This document shows positions 33,556 to 42,270 of a stretch of 64,000 nt of DNA, in pieces. Positions within the stretch are counted from its first letter, which is position 1; every line of letters begins with the position of its first letter. The position numbers and the translations under genes were made by a program. A model generated the notes under the pieces. It was not told the DNA's origin. It made no database searches and was given only the letters and a program-made list of their open reading frames with translations. The stretch is from Flaviflagellibacter deserti (GTDB lineage Bacteria > Pseudomonadota > Alphaproteobacteria > Rhizobiales > Methylopilaceae), in contig NZ_JBHSJF010000008.1 of the NCBI RefSeq assembly GCF_042652085.1, positions 1 to 64,000 of the forward strand, given 5' to 3'.

Positions 33556-34845
33556 ATGAACGACAGCCGAGGCGAGCAGCGATCCGCTCGCGGATCGCGG
33601 GCGGGCGAACTCCATCGAGCCTTCCAGACCGTTCGAGCACAAAGCGAGGAACTTGCCCGCGGTCTGCAGCCGGAAGACCAGACCGTGCAGTCGATGCCGG
33701 ATTGCAGCCCGACAAAATGGCACCTCGCCCATGTCTCCTGGTTCTTCGAGACCTTCCTCCTCGTGCCGCACATGAGGAAGTATGAGGTCGTGCATCCGCA
33801 GTTCCCGTTCCTCTTCAACTCCTATTACGAGGCCGCCGGCCCTAGGCATAACCGCTTCGAGCGCGGCCTGATCACCCGTCCGACCGTGGCCGAGGTCGCC
33901 GACTATCGCGATCATGTCACACGCGCCATGGATGATCTGATCCAGGGTGCCGACGAGAGACTGTGGGCGGAGATCGAGCCGATCGTCGAGATCGGCATCC
34001 ACCATGAGCAGCAGCACCAGGAACTGATCCTGATGGACATCCTGAACCTGTTCGCGGCGAACCCGCTCAGGCCGGCCTATCGCCCGTGGAAGGCGCAGGT
34101 CGCGCGTGCCGCCGAGCCGCTGAAATGGTTCGATTATCCGGGCGGGGTGTTCGAGATCGGCCATACGGGTGAGAGCTTCTCATACGACAACGAGAGCCCG
34201 CGCCACGAAGTCCTGCTGCGTCCGTTCCGCCTCGCCTCGCGCGCGGTGACGAATGCCGAGTGGATCGCCTTCATCGAGGACGGCGGCTATGCGCGCCCGG
34301 ATCTCTGGCTCGCCGACGGCTGGGCTCGGGTGAAGAACGGCGAGTACTCGGCGCCCTATTATTGGGAAAAGACCAGCCACGGCTGGGAGGCGATGACGCT
34401 CTCCGGCCAGCACCGCGTCGATCCCGACGCGCCGGTCGTCCATGTCTCGTTCTACGAGGCGGACGCCTATGCCCGCTGGGTGGGGAAGCGCCTCCCGACC
34501 GAAGCCGAATGGGAAATCGCCGCCCGGAACCTGCCGCAGACCGGTAATTTCGTCGGCTCCGGCGCGCTCCGTCCGCTTGCCGCGCCTGCGTCGCAGGACC
34601 ATCCGGCGCAGATGTATGGCGATGTCTGGGAATGGACCTCGAGCCCCTACATCGCCTATCCCGGCTACAAGCCCGCGCCCGGCGCGATCGGCGAGTACAA
34701 CGGCAAGTTCATGTCGAACCAGATGGTGCTGCGCGGCGGGTGCTGCGCGACACCTGACGGTCACATTCGTCCGACCTATCGCAACTTTTTCTACCCCCAC
34801 CAGCGCTGGCCATTCGCCGGGCTTCGCCTCGCGGAGGATGCGTGA
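33556..34845 (+). CDS. egtB: Ergothioneine biosynthesis sulfoxide synthase EgtB
   Basis: A 429-residue non-haem iron enzyme that joins a thiol (gamma-glutamylcysteine or cysteine) to hercynine. The N-terminal DinB-like domain carries the iron ligands in WHLAH (His56/His59 region) and HHEQQHQE (H-x3-H-x-E, His150/His154). The C-terminal formylglycine-generating-enzyme-like domain ends with RGGCCATPDGHIRPTYRNFFYPHQRWPFAGLRLA. AAGGGG precedes the ATG at 33556. The stop overlaps the egtD start (TGATG), giving a two-gene operon divergent from metE. Confidence 0.95.
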   Translation: MNDSRGEQRSARGSRAGELHRAFQTVRAQSEELARGLQPEDQTVQSMPDCSPTKWHLAHVSWFFETFLLVPHMRKYEVVHPQFPFLFNSYYEAAGPRHNRFERGLITRPTVAEVADYRDHVTRAMDDLIQGADERLWAEIEPIVEIGIHHEQQHQELILMDILNLFAANPLRPAYRPWKAQVARAAEPLKWFDYPGGVFEIGHTGESFSYDNESPRHEVLLRPFRLASRAVTNAEWIAFIEDGGYARPDLWLADGWARVKNGEYSAPYYWEKTSHGWEAMTLSGQHRVDPDAPVVHVSFYEADAYARWVGKRLPTEAEWEIAARNLPQTGNFVGSGALRPLAAPASQDHPAQMYGDVWEWTSSPYIAYPGYKPAPGAIGEYNGKFMSNQMVLRGGCCATPDGHIRPTYRNFFYPHQRWPFAGLRLAEDA

Positions 34846-35822
34846 TGTCGCCGGATCTCGCAGCAATGCTCAGGCTCGATCCTGATGCACTCCCCCCGGT
34901 CGAGGGCCGTTCGGCTTTCTATGACGACGTGATGCGCGGCCTGACGCTCCGCCAGAAGACACTGCCCGCGAAATACTTCTACGACACCGAGGGTTCGCGG
35001 CTGTTCGACCGGATTTGCGAACTGCCGGAATATTACCCGACGCGCACCGAAATCGGCATTTTGCGCGACCATGCCGACGACATCGCGGCCTTCGCCGGAG
35101 AAAAGGCGGCGCTGATCGAATTCGGCTCCGGCTCCAGCACCAAGGTCCGGCTCCTGCTCGGTGCAATGAGGCATCCGGCCTATGTGCCGATCGACATTTC
35201 GGGCGAACATATGATCGAGGCCGTCGAACGGCTCCGGCTCGACTATCCCGACGTGCCGATGCATCCCGTCGAGACGGACTTCACACAGGACGCCGCGCTA
35301 CCGACCATAATCTCCGGCCGCCGGCGCATCGGCTTCTTCCCCGGCTCGACCATCGGCAATTTCACACCCGACCAGGCGGAAGCGTTCCTGCGCCGGGCCG
35401 CCGGCACGCTCGGCGCGGGCGCTGGCTTCGTGGTCGGCGTCGATCTGAAGAAGGATCCGGCCGTTCTGCACGCGGCCTATAACGACCGACAGGGCGTCAC
35501 CGCTGCGTTCAATCTCAATCTGCTCGCCCGCATCAACCGCGAACTGCATGGCGAGATCGATCTCGCCCATTTCCGTCATCTGGCCTTCTACAATGCCGCC
35601 GCCGGACGGGTGGAAATGCACATCGAGAGCCTGAAGCGGCAGCGGGTGCGGATTGCCGGCGACATGTTCGCGTTCCGCAACGGCGAGACGATCCACACCG
35701 AGAATTCCTGCAAATACGCTGTGGATGAATTCCAGGCACTCGCCAAGCGCGCCGGCTGGCATCCGGAAGTGTGCTTCACCGATGCCGACAAACTGTTCTC
35801 GGTCCATCTGCTCGCCCGCTAG
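34845..35822 (+). CDS. egtD: L-histidine N-alpha-methyltransferase EgtD
   Basis: A 325-residue SAM-dependent enzyme that trimethylates histidine to hercynine, the first committed step of ergothioneine synthesis. KYFYDTEGSRLFDRICELPEYYPTRTE and the SAM-binding FGSGSSTKVRLLL are classic EgtD features; FFPGSTIGNF and the C-terminal FRNGETIHTENSCKY form the substrate-binding region. GGAGGA is well placed before the ATG at 34845. No egtA, egtC or egtE lies beside it, so the pathway depends on genes elsewhere. Confidence 0.95.
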   Translation: MSPDLAAMLRLDPDALPPVEGRSAFYDDVMRGLTLRQKTLPAKYFYDTEGSRLFDRICELPEYYPTRTEIGILRDHADDIAAFAGEKAALIEFGSGSSTKVRLLLGAMRHPAYVPIDISGEHMIEAVERLRLDYPDVPMHPVETDFTQDAALPTIISGRRRIGFFPGSTIGNFTPDQAEAFLRRAAGTLGAGAGFVVGVDLKKDPAVLHAAYNDRQGVTAAFNLNLLARINRELHGEIDLAHFRHLAFYNAAAGRVEMHIESLKRQRVRIAGDMFAFRNGETIHTENSCKYAVDEFQALAKRAGWHPEVCFTDADKLFSVHLLAR

Positions 35823-35858
35823 CATCGCCGAAGAGCGAACCGCGGTGCGTCTACCGGC

Positions 35859-36869
35859 TCAAGGAAGCTCGGTGAGGACGCGATCGACCTCGGCGAGCGC
35901 CTTCTTTTTCTCTTCGTCCGGCATCAGGGACGCGTGGAAGCCGTTGCGGACGATCGCCGCGATCTCCTCGCGGCTGAGCGCAAGGGCTTCCGATATTTCG
36001 CGGTAGTTCTGGTTTACATAGCCGCCGAAATAAGCGGGATCGTCCGAATTGACCGTGACCACCAATCCCTTGTCCATCATCCGCCGCAGCGGGTGATGAC
36101 TCAGGTCATCGACGACGCGCAGCCGCAGATTTGAAAGCGGACATACCGTCAGCGCCATCTTCTCGCGCACCAGCCGCCCGACCAGGGTCTCGTCCTCCAT
36201 CGCACGATTGCCGTGGTCGATCCGCTCGACGCCGAGCTCGTCGAGGGCTTCCCAGACATAGCTCGCCGGCCCCTCCTCGCCCGCATGCGCCGTGACGAAG
36301 AACCCCGCATCGCGGGCGCGGCCGAACACGCGCTTGAACTTGCTCGGCGGGTGACCGGCTTCGGACGAATCGAGCCCGATGCCGACGATGCGGTCCTTGA
36401 ACGCCAGAGCCTCATCCAGGGTCTTCTCGGCACTGGCCTCGTCGAGATGGCGCAGGAAACACATGACCAGGCAAGCCGATACGCCGAGCGTTCGCTCCGC
36501 ATCGGCGATCGCGCGCGAAAGGCCGTCGGTCACGGTCTCGAACGCGACCCCGCGGGCCGTGTGCCCCTGCGGATCGAAGAACATCTCGACATGCCGGACA
36601 TTGTCGGCCTTCGCGCGCTCGAGATAGGCGAAGGCAAGATCGTAGAAATCCTGCTCCGTGATCAGGACGGACATGCCCTGATAATAGATGTCGAGGAAGT
36701 CCTGGAGGTTGCGGAACTGATAGGCCCGACGCACGGCCTCGACCGACTCATAGGGCAGCGCGATTCCATTGCGGCGCGCGAGCGCGAACATCAGTTCTGG
36801 TTCGAGGCTGCCCTCGATGTGGATGTGGAGCTCGCATTTGGGCAGGCTTCTGATGAGCGCGTCGTTCAT
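35859..36869 (-). CDS. Adenine deaminase (adenosine-deaminase-like family)
   Basis: A 336-residue zinc amidohydrolase. The metal ligands HxH are His15 and His17 in ELHIHIEGSLEPEL; HAGEEG and SDDPAYFGGY hold further active-site residues. The stretches LQDFLDIYYQGMSVL and HVEMFFDPQGHTARG are, as I know the family, characteristic of the adenine deaminase branch rather than true adenosine deaminase. It converts adenine to hypoxanthine for purine salvage. The ATG at 36869 (MNDALIRSLPK) is chosen because upstream in-frame sequence is Arg/Cys-rich and unlike the family. Confidence 0.87.
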   Translation of the reverse strand: MNDALIRSLPKCELHIHIEGSLEPELMFALARRNGIALPYESVEAVRRAYQFRNLQDFLDIYYQGMSVLITEQDFYDLAFAYLERAKADNVRHVEMFFDPQGHTARGVAFETVTDGLSRAIADAERTLGVSACLVMCFLRHLDEASAEKTLDEALAFKDRIVGIGLDSSEAGHPPSKFKRVFGRARDAGFFVTAHAGEEGPASYVWEALDELGVERIDHGNRAMEDETLVGRLVREKMALTVCPLSNLRLRVVDDLSHHPLRRMMDKGLVVTVNSDDPAYFGGYVNQNYREISEALALSREEIAAIVRNGFHASLMPDEEKKKALAEVDRVLTELP

Positions 36870-37194
36870 ACCGGCCCGCGTTGGGATAGAGCGAGCAGCT
36901 CTTGTACCGCAAAGACGGCAGTTGCTCCATGGATCGCTCCCGCCGCAGTCGCCGGTCAGGTCCGAAGCACGTCGCACGAACCGAAATAAATTTCGTTAAA
37001 GGCGCCCGGGGTTCATGCGTCATCGTGCCCTCGGGTGCCAAAAGTATAGATTTGCGAAGCACTTCCTTCCGGGCTCCGCACAGTGAGGCTCGTTACGTCA
37101 CGAACAACGCCATTTGCCGCCACACTGTGGCCCATCGGACATTGTGCAAGCGCCGCTTAACCATTCAGCATCATGCTGGGTGGCGGAGTGCAGC
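36870..37194. other. Intergenic region without a recognised gene
   Basis: About 325 bases between the adenine deaminase (minus) and the BTLCP protease (plus) genes. It must contain both promoters. I see no strong hairpin, no repeat shared with other parts of the window and no credible small gene. Confidence 0.5.
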
Positions 37195-37722
37195 ATGATA
37201 GTTCGGATCGTTTTTGTCCTCATCGCGATGACGTCCGCGGCCATCGCCCAGCCCGCCAAACCTCCGCAGGGGGCACAGAATCTCTGTCAGAACTATAGAT
37301 GGGCGTGCTCCAACGGGGTTGGCGGCAGCATTTCCTCGCCATCGGCCATCCTTGACGCAGCTCGCTCGGTGAACAGCGACGTCAATCACAGGATCAAGCC
37401 GCGCAGCGACCGCGGCCAATACGGTTCGGCGGAGAGGTGGGCGCTTCCGACGACTTCCGGAGACTGCGAGGATTATGCGCTTCTGAAAATGAAGGTCCTG
37501 ATCGACCGCGGTGTCGCCCCAGAGCGCCTGCGTCTCGCCCAGGTCATGGCGCGTGACATACCCTCGCACGTCGTGCTCCTGGTGGATGCCGATGACGGCA
37601 ACGAATACGTCCTGGACAATCTGACAGACGGCATCTCGACTCGCGCATCGTCCCGATATGCCTACCTCAAGGTCCAGCGGAAATCCGACCGATCGAGCTG
37701 GGAATATGGGGGCTATCGATAG
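37195..37722 (+). CDS. Bacterial transglutaminase-like cysteine proteinase (BTLCP)
   Basis: A 175-residue secreted protein. Residues 1-18 form a signal peptide (MIVRIVFVLIAMTSAAIA). The predicted triad is Cys91 in GDCEDYALLK, His125 in PSHVVLLV and Asp141 in VLDNL, the BTLCP arrangement. Related proteins (LapG) cleave adhesins in the periplasm under c-di-GMP control, but LapG identity cannot be claimed without LapD or a target nearby. GGAG seven bases before the ATG at 37195 fixes the start. The neighbouring Gly/His-rich gene is convergent. Confidence 0.85.
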   Translation: MIVRIVFVLIAMTSAAIAQPAKPPQGAQNLCQNYRWACSNGVGGSISSPSAILDAARSVNSDVNHRIKPRSDRGQYGSAERWALPTTSGDCEDYALLKMKVLIDRGVAPERLRLAQVMARDIPSHVVLLVDADDGNEYVLDNLTDGISTRASSRYAYLKVQRKSDRSSWEYGGYR

Positions 37723-37776
37723 CCCGTGGCGAAGGCGGAGAGTTTCCTCCCCGCCTCGCGCCGTCCGGGAGCGGCA

Positions 37777-38622
37777 TCACCTGTTACCCTTACCACCGCC
37801 CTTTCCGCCACCCTTGCCATCCTTGCCGTGGTCGCCGTGACCACCACCCTTGCCGTGGCCACCCTTGCCATGCTTGCCGCCATGACCGCCCTTGCCGGGA
37901 CCGTCGTCATTGTCGCGACCGCCATAACCGCCCTTGCCGGGACCATCATGATCGCCGCGGCCGCCGCCATAGCCACCCTTGCCGGGACCGTCGTGGTCAC
38001 CATGACCCCCGTGACCGCCACCGCCGTGGCCGCCGCCGTGGCCACCGCCATGTCCACCGCCGCCGTGACCTCCACCACCATGGCCGCCACCACCATGNNN
38101 NNNNNNNNNNNNNNNNNNNNNNNNNNNNNNNNNNNNNNNNNNNNNNNNNNNNNNNNNNNNNNNNNNNNNNNNNNNNNNNNNNNNNNNNNNNNNNNNNNNN
38201 NNNNNNNNNNNNNNNNNNNNNNNNNNNNNNNNNNNNNNNNNNNNNNNNNNNNGACCATGACCATGGCCGTGGCCGTGGCCGTGGCCGTGGCCATGTCCGG
38301 GATCGGGATCTGGATCTGGATCGGGATCTGGGTCAGGACCCGGACCGGGCCCCGGACCCGGACCTGGGCCCGGCCCAGGATCGCGGTCGTTATCGCCCCT
38401 CCGATCGCGGGCCGACGGAATCGCGGCTGTGGGGAGCAGCGAGCAGCGCTCGAAGTTCAGCGGGGTGATGCGAGGATTTCCTCGCTCGTCATAGCATTCC
38501 CGAAAATTGGGATCGATCACAGGGCCTGGGCCCGATCTCGTTTGAGCGGATGCACCTTGCATCATCAGCAATGAGATAGACGAACAGGCGCACAGAAGGA
38601 CGATTTCTCTGGTAACGCGCAT
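37777..38622 (-). CDS. Secreted protein with Gly-Pro, Asp-Pro, Gly-His and Gly/Lys repeats (interrupted by an assembly gap)
   Basis: Reading from 38622: a signal peptide (REIVLLCACSSISLLMMQGASA), a short globular part with two cysteines (RECYDERGNPR and FERCSLLP), then runs of PG, PD and GH dipeptides, the N gap, GGGGH repeats, and three copies of a DGPGKGGYGG-like unit ending in a Gly/Lys tail. Both sides of the gap stay in one frame, so it is probably one intact gene whose repeat defeated assembly. The His/Gly runs could bind metal, which is inference. I recognise no named family. Confidence 0.65.
   Translation of the reverse strand: MRVTREIVLLCACSSISLLMMQGASAQTRSGPGPVIDPNFRECYDERGNPRITPLNFERCSLLPTAAIPSARDRRGDNDRDPGPGPGPGPGPGPGPDPDPDPDPDPDPGHGHGHGHGHGHGHGXXXXXXXXXXXXXXXXXXXXXXXXXXXXXXXXXXXXXXXXXXXXXXXXXXXXHGGGGHGGGGHGGGGHGGGHGGGHGGGGHGGHGDHDGPGKGGYGGGRGDHDGPGKGGYGGRDNDDGPGKGGHGGKHGKGGHGKGGGHGDHGKDGKGGGKGGGKGNR
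38098..38252. other. Assembly gap (155 N)
   Basis: All bases are N. The flanks are low-complexity (GH-coding on one side, GGGGH-coding on the other), so the true length of the repeat tract is unknown. Confidence 1.
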
Positions 38623-38864
38623 TTGCTTGCTCCGCGAGCTCGCTCGCCCCCACAAGCAAATGAAGTTCGTTTTTTAGGCAATTCGCAATAAACTAATTAT
38701 AATACTTATATTTAGTTAGAATAGATGACGGATAAAGGTATTGGGCCTTAGGTCCTAATTACAACGATTTACATCCCATCGATTGACTGAACGGGCTTCT
38801 CGGCTACCCTATCCTCGGCAGTAGCCTTTGCAATCAGGGGGCAGAACTGTACGCGGGTGGTCCG

Positions 38865-39620
38865 ATGAGCAGCGTTGTGAGCTCGGTGGAACAATCCTGT
38901 TCCGAGAGAGTCGTCCTAGTCGATCATCGCGAACTGACGAGGATCGCCCTGATCCGCTCCCTGAGCCACGCATTGTCCGGCACACTCGTCATCGGCGCCT
39001 CCTGCATATCCGACCTCTCCGGCCACGTGACGTCCGATATCCGCGCCGTCGTCATTCACGTCGACCAGTCCCCCAAAGCGGCACATTCGATGGCCGAGGT
39101 GATCCTCATGGCCCGGGCGCTGCTCGGCGCGGTGGCGATCGTGGTTCTGGCGGAATCGGATGATCGCGATGCGGTCGCTACGGCTTCCGACGCGGGCGCC
39201 AGCGCCTTCCTGACCACGTCGACACCGCTGGAACTGGCTGCCGCGACGCTTCGCTTCGTCATGGCCGGCGGAAGTTCGCTGCCAACGCCCGGTTCGGTCG
39301 GCTTTTCGCTGCCGCGGCTGGCATCCGCGATCTACCAATCCGATCCTCAACTCGAGAAACTGACCCAGAGGGAAGAGCAGGTCCTGCGTTTGGTCGGACA
39401 GGGCGCGCAGAACAAAACCATCGCCTTCATGCTGAACATGTCGGAGAATACGGTGAAGGTGCATCTTCACCGGATCATCCACAAATTCGGACTGCACAAT
39501 CGCACCGAAGTCGCCCTTCTCTCCGGACGCTATTTCGCAACGACGGGTGCGCAAGAGAGAATCGACGTTGCATTGGCCTCGCCTCCGCCACCCGCTTTCG
39601 TGCTGGATCTCGGCGCATAG
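38865..39620 (+). CDS. LuxR-type transcriptional regulator with a degenerate receiver-like domain
   Basis: A 251-residue protein. The C-terminal LuxR/FixJ helix-turn-helix is clear (LTQREEQVLRLVGQGAQNKTIAFMLNMSENTVKVHLHRIIHKFGL, about residues 165-210). The N-terminal part (RVVLVDHRELTRIALIRSL...) resembles a response-regulator receiver, but the strand that should end in the phosphorylated Asp reads AVVIHVDQSP, with His where Asp is expected. It may therefore signal without phosphorylation. An AT-rich promoter-like stretch lies upstream (38690-38740). No sensor kinase is adjacent. Confidence 0.84.
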   Translation: MSSVVSSVEQSCSERVVLVDHRELTRIALIRSLSHALSGTLVIGASCISDLSGHVTSDIRAVVIHVDQSPKAAHSMAEVILMARALLGAVAIVVLAESDDRDAVATASDAGASAFLTTSTPLELAAATLRFVMAGGSSLPTPGSVGFSLPRLASAIYQSDPQLEKLTQREEQVLRLVGQGAQNKTIAFMLNMSENTVKVHLHRIIHKFGLHNRTEVALLSGRYFATTGAQERIDVALASPPPPAFVLDLGA

Positions 39621-39731
39621 ACCGCCGAAGACAATGCCACGCCTGATTCCCGGGCAGGCTGTTCCTGGCGCGGAGTTTCCGTTGCCCGAACAAGACGGTT
39701 TCGCTAATGTCCGCCCGCGTTCCTCGCGCAT

Positions 39732-39808
39732 GCACCCGTAGCTCAGCTGGATAGAGCGTTGCCCTCCGAAGGCAAAGGTCACAGGTTCGAATCCTGTCGG
39801 GTGCGCCA
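39732..39808 (+). tRNA. tRNA-Arg (anticodon CCG)
   Basis: A 77-base tRNA with the 3' CCA encoded. Acceptor arms GCACCCG and CGGGTGC pair; the D-arm contains AGCTCAGCTGGATAGAGC; the anticodon loop is CTCCGAA, giving CCG; the T-arm is ACAGG-TTCGAAT-CCTGT. I looked for a repeat of its 3' end that would mark an integrated element and found none in the window. Confidence 0.97.
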
Positions 39809-40041
39809 GTTCGGTTTAAAACTGCGAGCCATGCCGAGCAAACTCGTATTGTTGGGGTTTCTTGTACTGGCACAGGCCCGATCTTTGAAATCCGCCAGCT
39901 ATGGGCGGCACGGACTGCGAACTCGTTGACAAGAAACTGATACGACGTTCCGGGTGCCCGGCTGCGCCGATCGTGATTTGGGTGTGCGCGGTATCAGGCC
40001 CATCGGAACGATACGAATGGCAGCTTGATCATTGATCCTGC

Positions 40042-41343
40042 TCAGATGGGCAGGTCGGCGGCAGGAGAGCGACGGAATGCTGATCCGCGTGGGGAAAACT
40101 TCGCTGCAGCTTCGCCGACGCGTCGTATATCCTCATCAAGGTTGAGCCCGTTCTCCGCCCGCTTCAGGGAAATGAGGGAATGCTTTCGAGCGGCGTTGAA
40201 AAACTCGTCATCGTCGGTCCGCGACAGCGCGATGAAGGCCTTTTGAAGCCGAATCTGAACCTCGACCATAGCCGCGCCGTCGCGGGCGATCGGCGCGAAT
40301 ACATCGTCGAAGATATCTCCAACCTCGATAGCGGGTACCCATACATGCGGGTAGTCGATGACAGCATCGGGTTGAGACTGGTCCAGGCGCTCCCATCCCG
40401 CCAGCAACCGTACTGCCCGACCGACAACATCGATGGCCGTCCCGGGATCGTTTATGGCGGGCGAGAGCGCTCGCGACGCGATCTCGGCCAAAACGCAGAA
40501 GCCAAAACGTGGATCTTGATCGAATGTCCGCTCCGCGCCGACGGTAAAGGCTTTCGCGACCAAGCGGCTGACCTGTTCATCTTCGCCGCCGCGCACCATG
40601 GCTACCGGCCTTGCCGGGTCGGCAAATGCTCCGGGTAGCGCCATGACGAACACGTCGCGATCAGTTGCATTCGCGCAAGCTTCCAACGCTCCCATGTCGA
40701 CATGCTGGACATAACCGATCGTCCCAGCGAAGACCGGCCGTGCGGCATCCGGGGCGCCCCGCCCTTCCATAGGTCGCCCTCCGAGGTAGCGATGAGCCAG
40801 GTGTGCTTCCATGGCTTTCCATGTCGCATCCTCGACCCGCTGAATCGTTTCCCCGAGCCGGCCGAACCGGGAGAGATAGTCGATCCAACGCAGGATGGTA
40901 ACGGCGATCAACGCAATCAAGCCAACGGTTGCGACCAGCAAGACAGCTCGTCCCTGCGAGCCATAAAGACCGGTACTCAGCGCGATGATGCCGACAAGGC
41001 TGAAAAGGAATGATCCGATGAACGTGCCCAGCACATTCTGCGAGGTATCGTCCTCCATCAGCAGTTTTGTAGCGCGCGGCGTGACATTGTTGGTCGCCGC
41101 GCCATAGGCAGCTACCATCGTACTGACCGAAAACACCGTAACCGCCAGCATACTCGATGCAAGAACATTGAGGATTCCATCGATTGCTTGTGCGCCGATC
41201 TTGATGGTCCAATTGTCGGGAACATACGGCGCCAGCACGATGCCGGCCGCGGCGGTCCCTACGCCGATCAATGCCAGTATGGACACTCGCAGCCAGAGCT
41301 TTCGCGAGAGCAGCACGAACAGCCACTGCCAGCGCGGCATCAT
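40042..41343 (-). CDS. DUF2254 membrane protein
   Basis: A 433-residue protein with an N-terminal membrane domain of about four helices (residues 8-38, 55-80, 108-130, 135-155) and a large soluble C-terminal part. The stretch MLAVTVFSVSTMVAAYGAATNNVTPRATKLLMEDDTSQNVLGTFIGSFLFSLV is typical of DUF2254, whose function is unknown to me; the repeated phrases ALSPAINDPGTAIDV and GYVQHVD also fit. Two adjacent ATGs start it (41343 or 41340), overlapping the stop of the 62-residue gene. It ends the small membrane operon. Confidence 0.88.
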   Translation of the reverse strand: MMPRWQWLFVLLSRKLWLRVSILALIGVGTAAAGIVLAPYVPDNWTIKIGAQAIDGILNVLASSMLAVTVFSVSTMVAAYGAATNNVTPRATKLLMEDDTSQNVLGTFIGSFLFSLVGIIALSTGLYGSQGRAVLLVATVGLIALIAVTILRWIDYLSRFGRLGETIQRVEDATWKAMEAHLAHRYLGGRPMEGRGAPDAARPVFAGTIGYVQHVDMGALEACANATDRDVFVMALPGAFADPARPVAMVRGGEDEQVSRLVAKAFTVGAERTFDQDPRFGFCVLAEIASRALSPAINDPGTAIDVVGRAVRLLAGWERLDQSQPDAVIDYPHVWVPAIEVGDIFDDVFAPIARDGAAMVEVQIRLQKAFIALSRTDDDEFFNAARKHSLISLKRAENGLNLDEDIRRVGEAAAKFSPRGSAFRRSPAADLPI

Positions 41344-41528
41344 AGTGAGGCTTCCAGTTGGCCATCCTCGACGGTTAGCGGCGATTCAACCGCCGGCTCC
41401 CGCCCGAGCGACGACGCTCTGGCGCTAGACAAAGAGGCGTTTCGCCAGGAAGGCGAGCGCCGCCGAACCGCGAGCTCTATCGCGCGCAGAAGCGACGCCA
41501 TGTCCGGCGCCGGGCCAGGACGTGTCAC
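41340..41528 (-). CDS. Small uncharacterised protein (62 aa) coupled between two membrane genes
   Basis: A 62-residue basic protein (MTRPGPAPDMASLLRAIELAVRRRSPS...). Its GTG start (41528) overlaps the stop of the iron permease homologue (GTGA) and its TGA stop overlaps the DUF2254 ATG (ATGA). Such double overlap is what supports it; the protein itself has no recognisable domain, only a short amphipathic helix and an acidic tail. It could be a coupling peptide rather than a functional product. Confidence 0.5.
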   Translation of the reverse strand: MTRPGPAPDMASLLRAIELAVRRRSPSWRNASLSSARASSLGREPAVESPLTVEDGQLEASL

Positions 41529-41836
41529 GGCTGCTCCTCTTCTCGAAACCGCTCGACCTCCTCAGGCTCCTCATTATCCAGCCGAGAGAGGCGGGTATCT
41601 GCGCCCGCCTGAACACGCAGCAGCTCGTCGATCTTGGCCTGCAATGCTTGCGTATCTCGATGTTCCGACCGTTGGATGAACAAGGTCATCATCCACGTGG
41701 CGAGCGTTGCGACGCCATGCCAGTCGAACGTCTCGCGCTCGAAGACCAGCCACAGAATGGCGTAGACGATGACGATCAGGAACGCCGTGGGGCGGGCGAA
41801 GAAGGTGCCGATTTGCGTGAGCCAAGGAAACGTCAT
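41525..41836 (-). CDS. Low-affinity iron permease family protein
   Basis: A 103-residue protein with two membrane helices: AFLIVIVYAILWLVF and ATLATWMMTLFIQRSE. The pattern F-x-x-P-x-A-F, then TFDWHGVATLATWMMTLFIQRSEHRDTQALQAKIDELL, is that of the bacterial low-affinity iron permease (Fet4-related) family; the conserved C-terminal helix QALQAKIDELLR is present. Iron transport by these short bacterial forms is not well proven. The ATG at 41836 is preferred; a TTG three codons earlier is possible. It precedes the 62-residue gene by overlap. Confidence 0.8.
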   Translation of the reverse strand: MTFPWLTQIGTFFARPTAFLIVIVYAILWLVFERETFDWHGVATLATWMMTLFIQRSEHRDTQALQAKIDELLRVQAGADTRLSRLDNEEPEEVERFREEEQP

Positions 41837-41984
41837 GCAGTTCAACCGTGCGCACGGCAGGTTGTTCCTGCAGGCATTGCGAGCACCTGGGACGGCGAGC
41901 GGTCGGCGAAGAGCCGCTGAATGCTTTACGTGTGCCGGACCGGTATCGGGCCTGAACGCTCGTCGACGTCGGCACGCGCTTCGA

Positions 41985-42128
41985 TCAATCCCGTTTCGGC
42001 TGATGGGTCCAGAGCGGGATGACGTGCTCCAGGAATAGAACCAGGACGACCAGTCCGAGAGCGATCGCGATAAACCAGCCGCCGGCCTCCTGAGCCGGCG
42101 CCATGCACTGCGTGATCTGTTGGGTCAT
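41985..42128 (-). CDS. Small single-pass membrane protein (47 aa)
   Basis: Reading from 42128: a 47-residue protein, MTQQITQCMAPAQEAGG followed by one long hydrophobic helix (WFIAIALGLVVLVLFLEHVIPLW) and a short basic tail THQPKRD. GAGAGG lies eight bases before the ATG. It lies on the same strand as, and 148 bases before, the iron permease homologue, so it probably begins that operon. I recognise no family. Confidence 0.62.
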   Translation of the reverse strand: MTQQITQCMAPAQEAGGWFIAIALGLVVLVLFLEHVIPLWTHQPKRD

Positions 42129-42270
42129 TTCAGAGACCTCTCGCTAGCGTTTCTCTGCTAACGCCGACCGAGGCCTGACCGATGCGGAATGGATCGAATT
42201 TAATGCGGCCGATCAACAGCCTCGCCTTCGACCAACGTCGAGAGGCGGAAATTCGGCCGATGCTATAGAC

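Noticed and set aside
38253..38390. Short tandem repeats that might suggest a CRISPR array
   Set aside because: They are six-base codon repeats for GH, DP and GP inside one reading frame, with no spacers.
39732..40041. tRNA-Arg as an integration site for a genomic island
   Set aside because: No integrase gene follows, and I found no second copy of the tRNA 3' end in the window.
41574..41975. 133-codon minus-strand frame overlapping the iron permease homologue
   Set aside because: It is out of frame with the clear two-helix protein and looks like a shadow.
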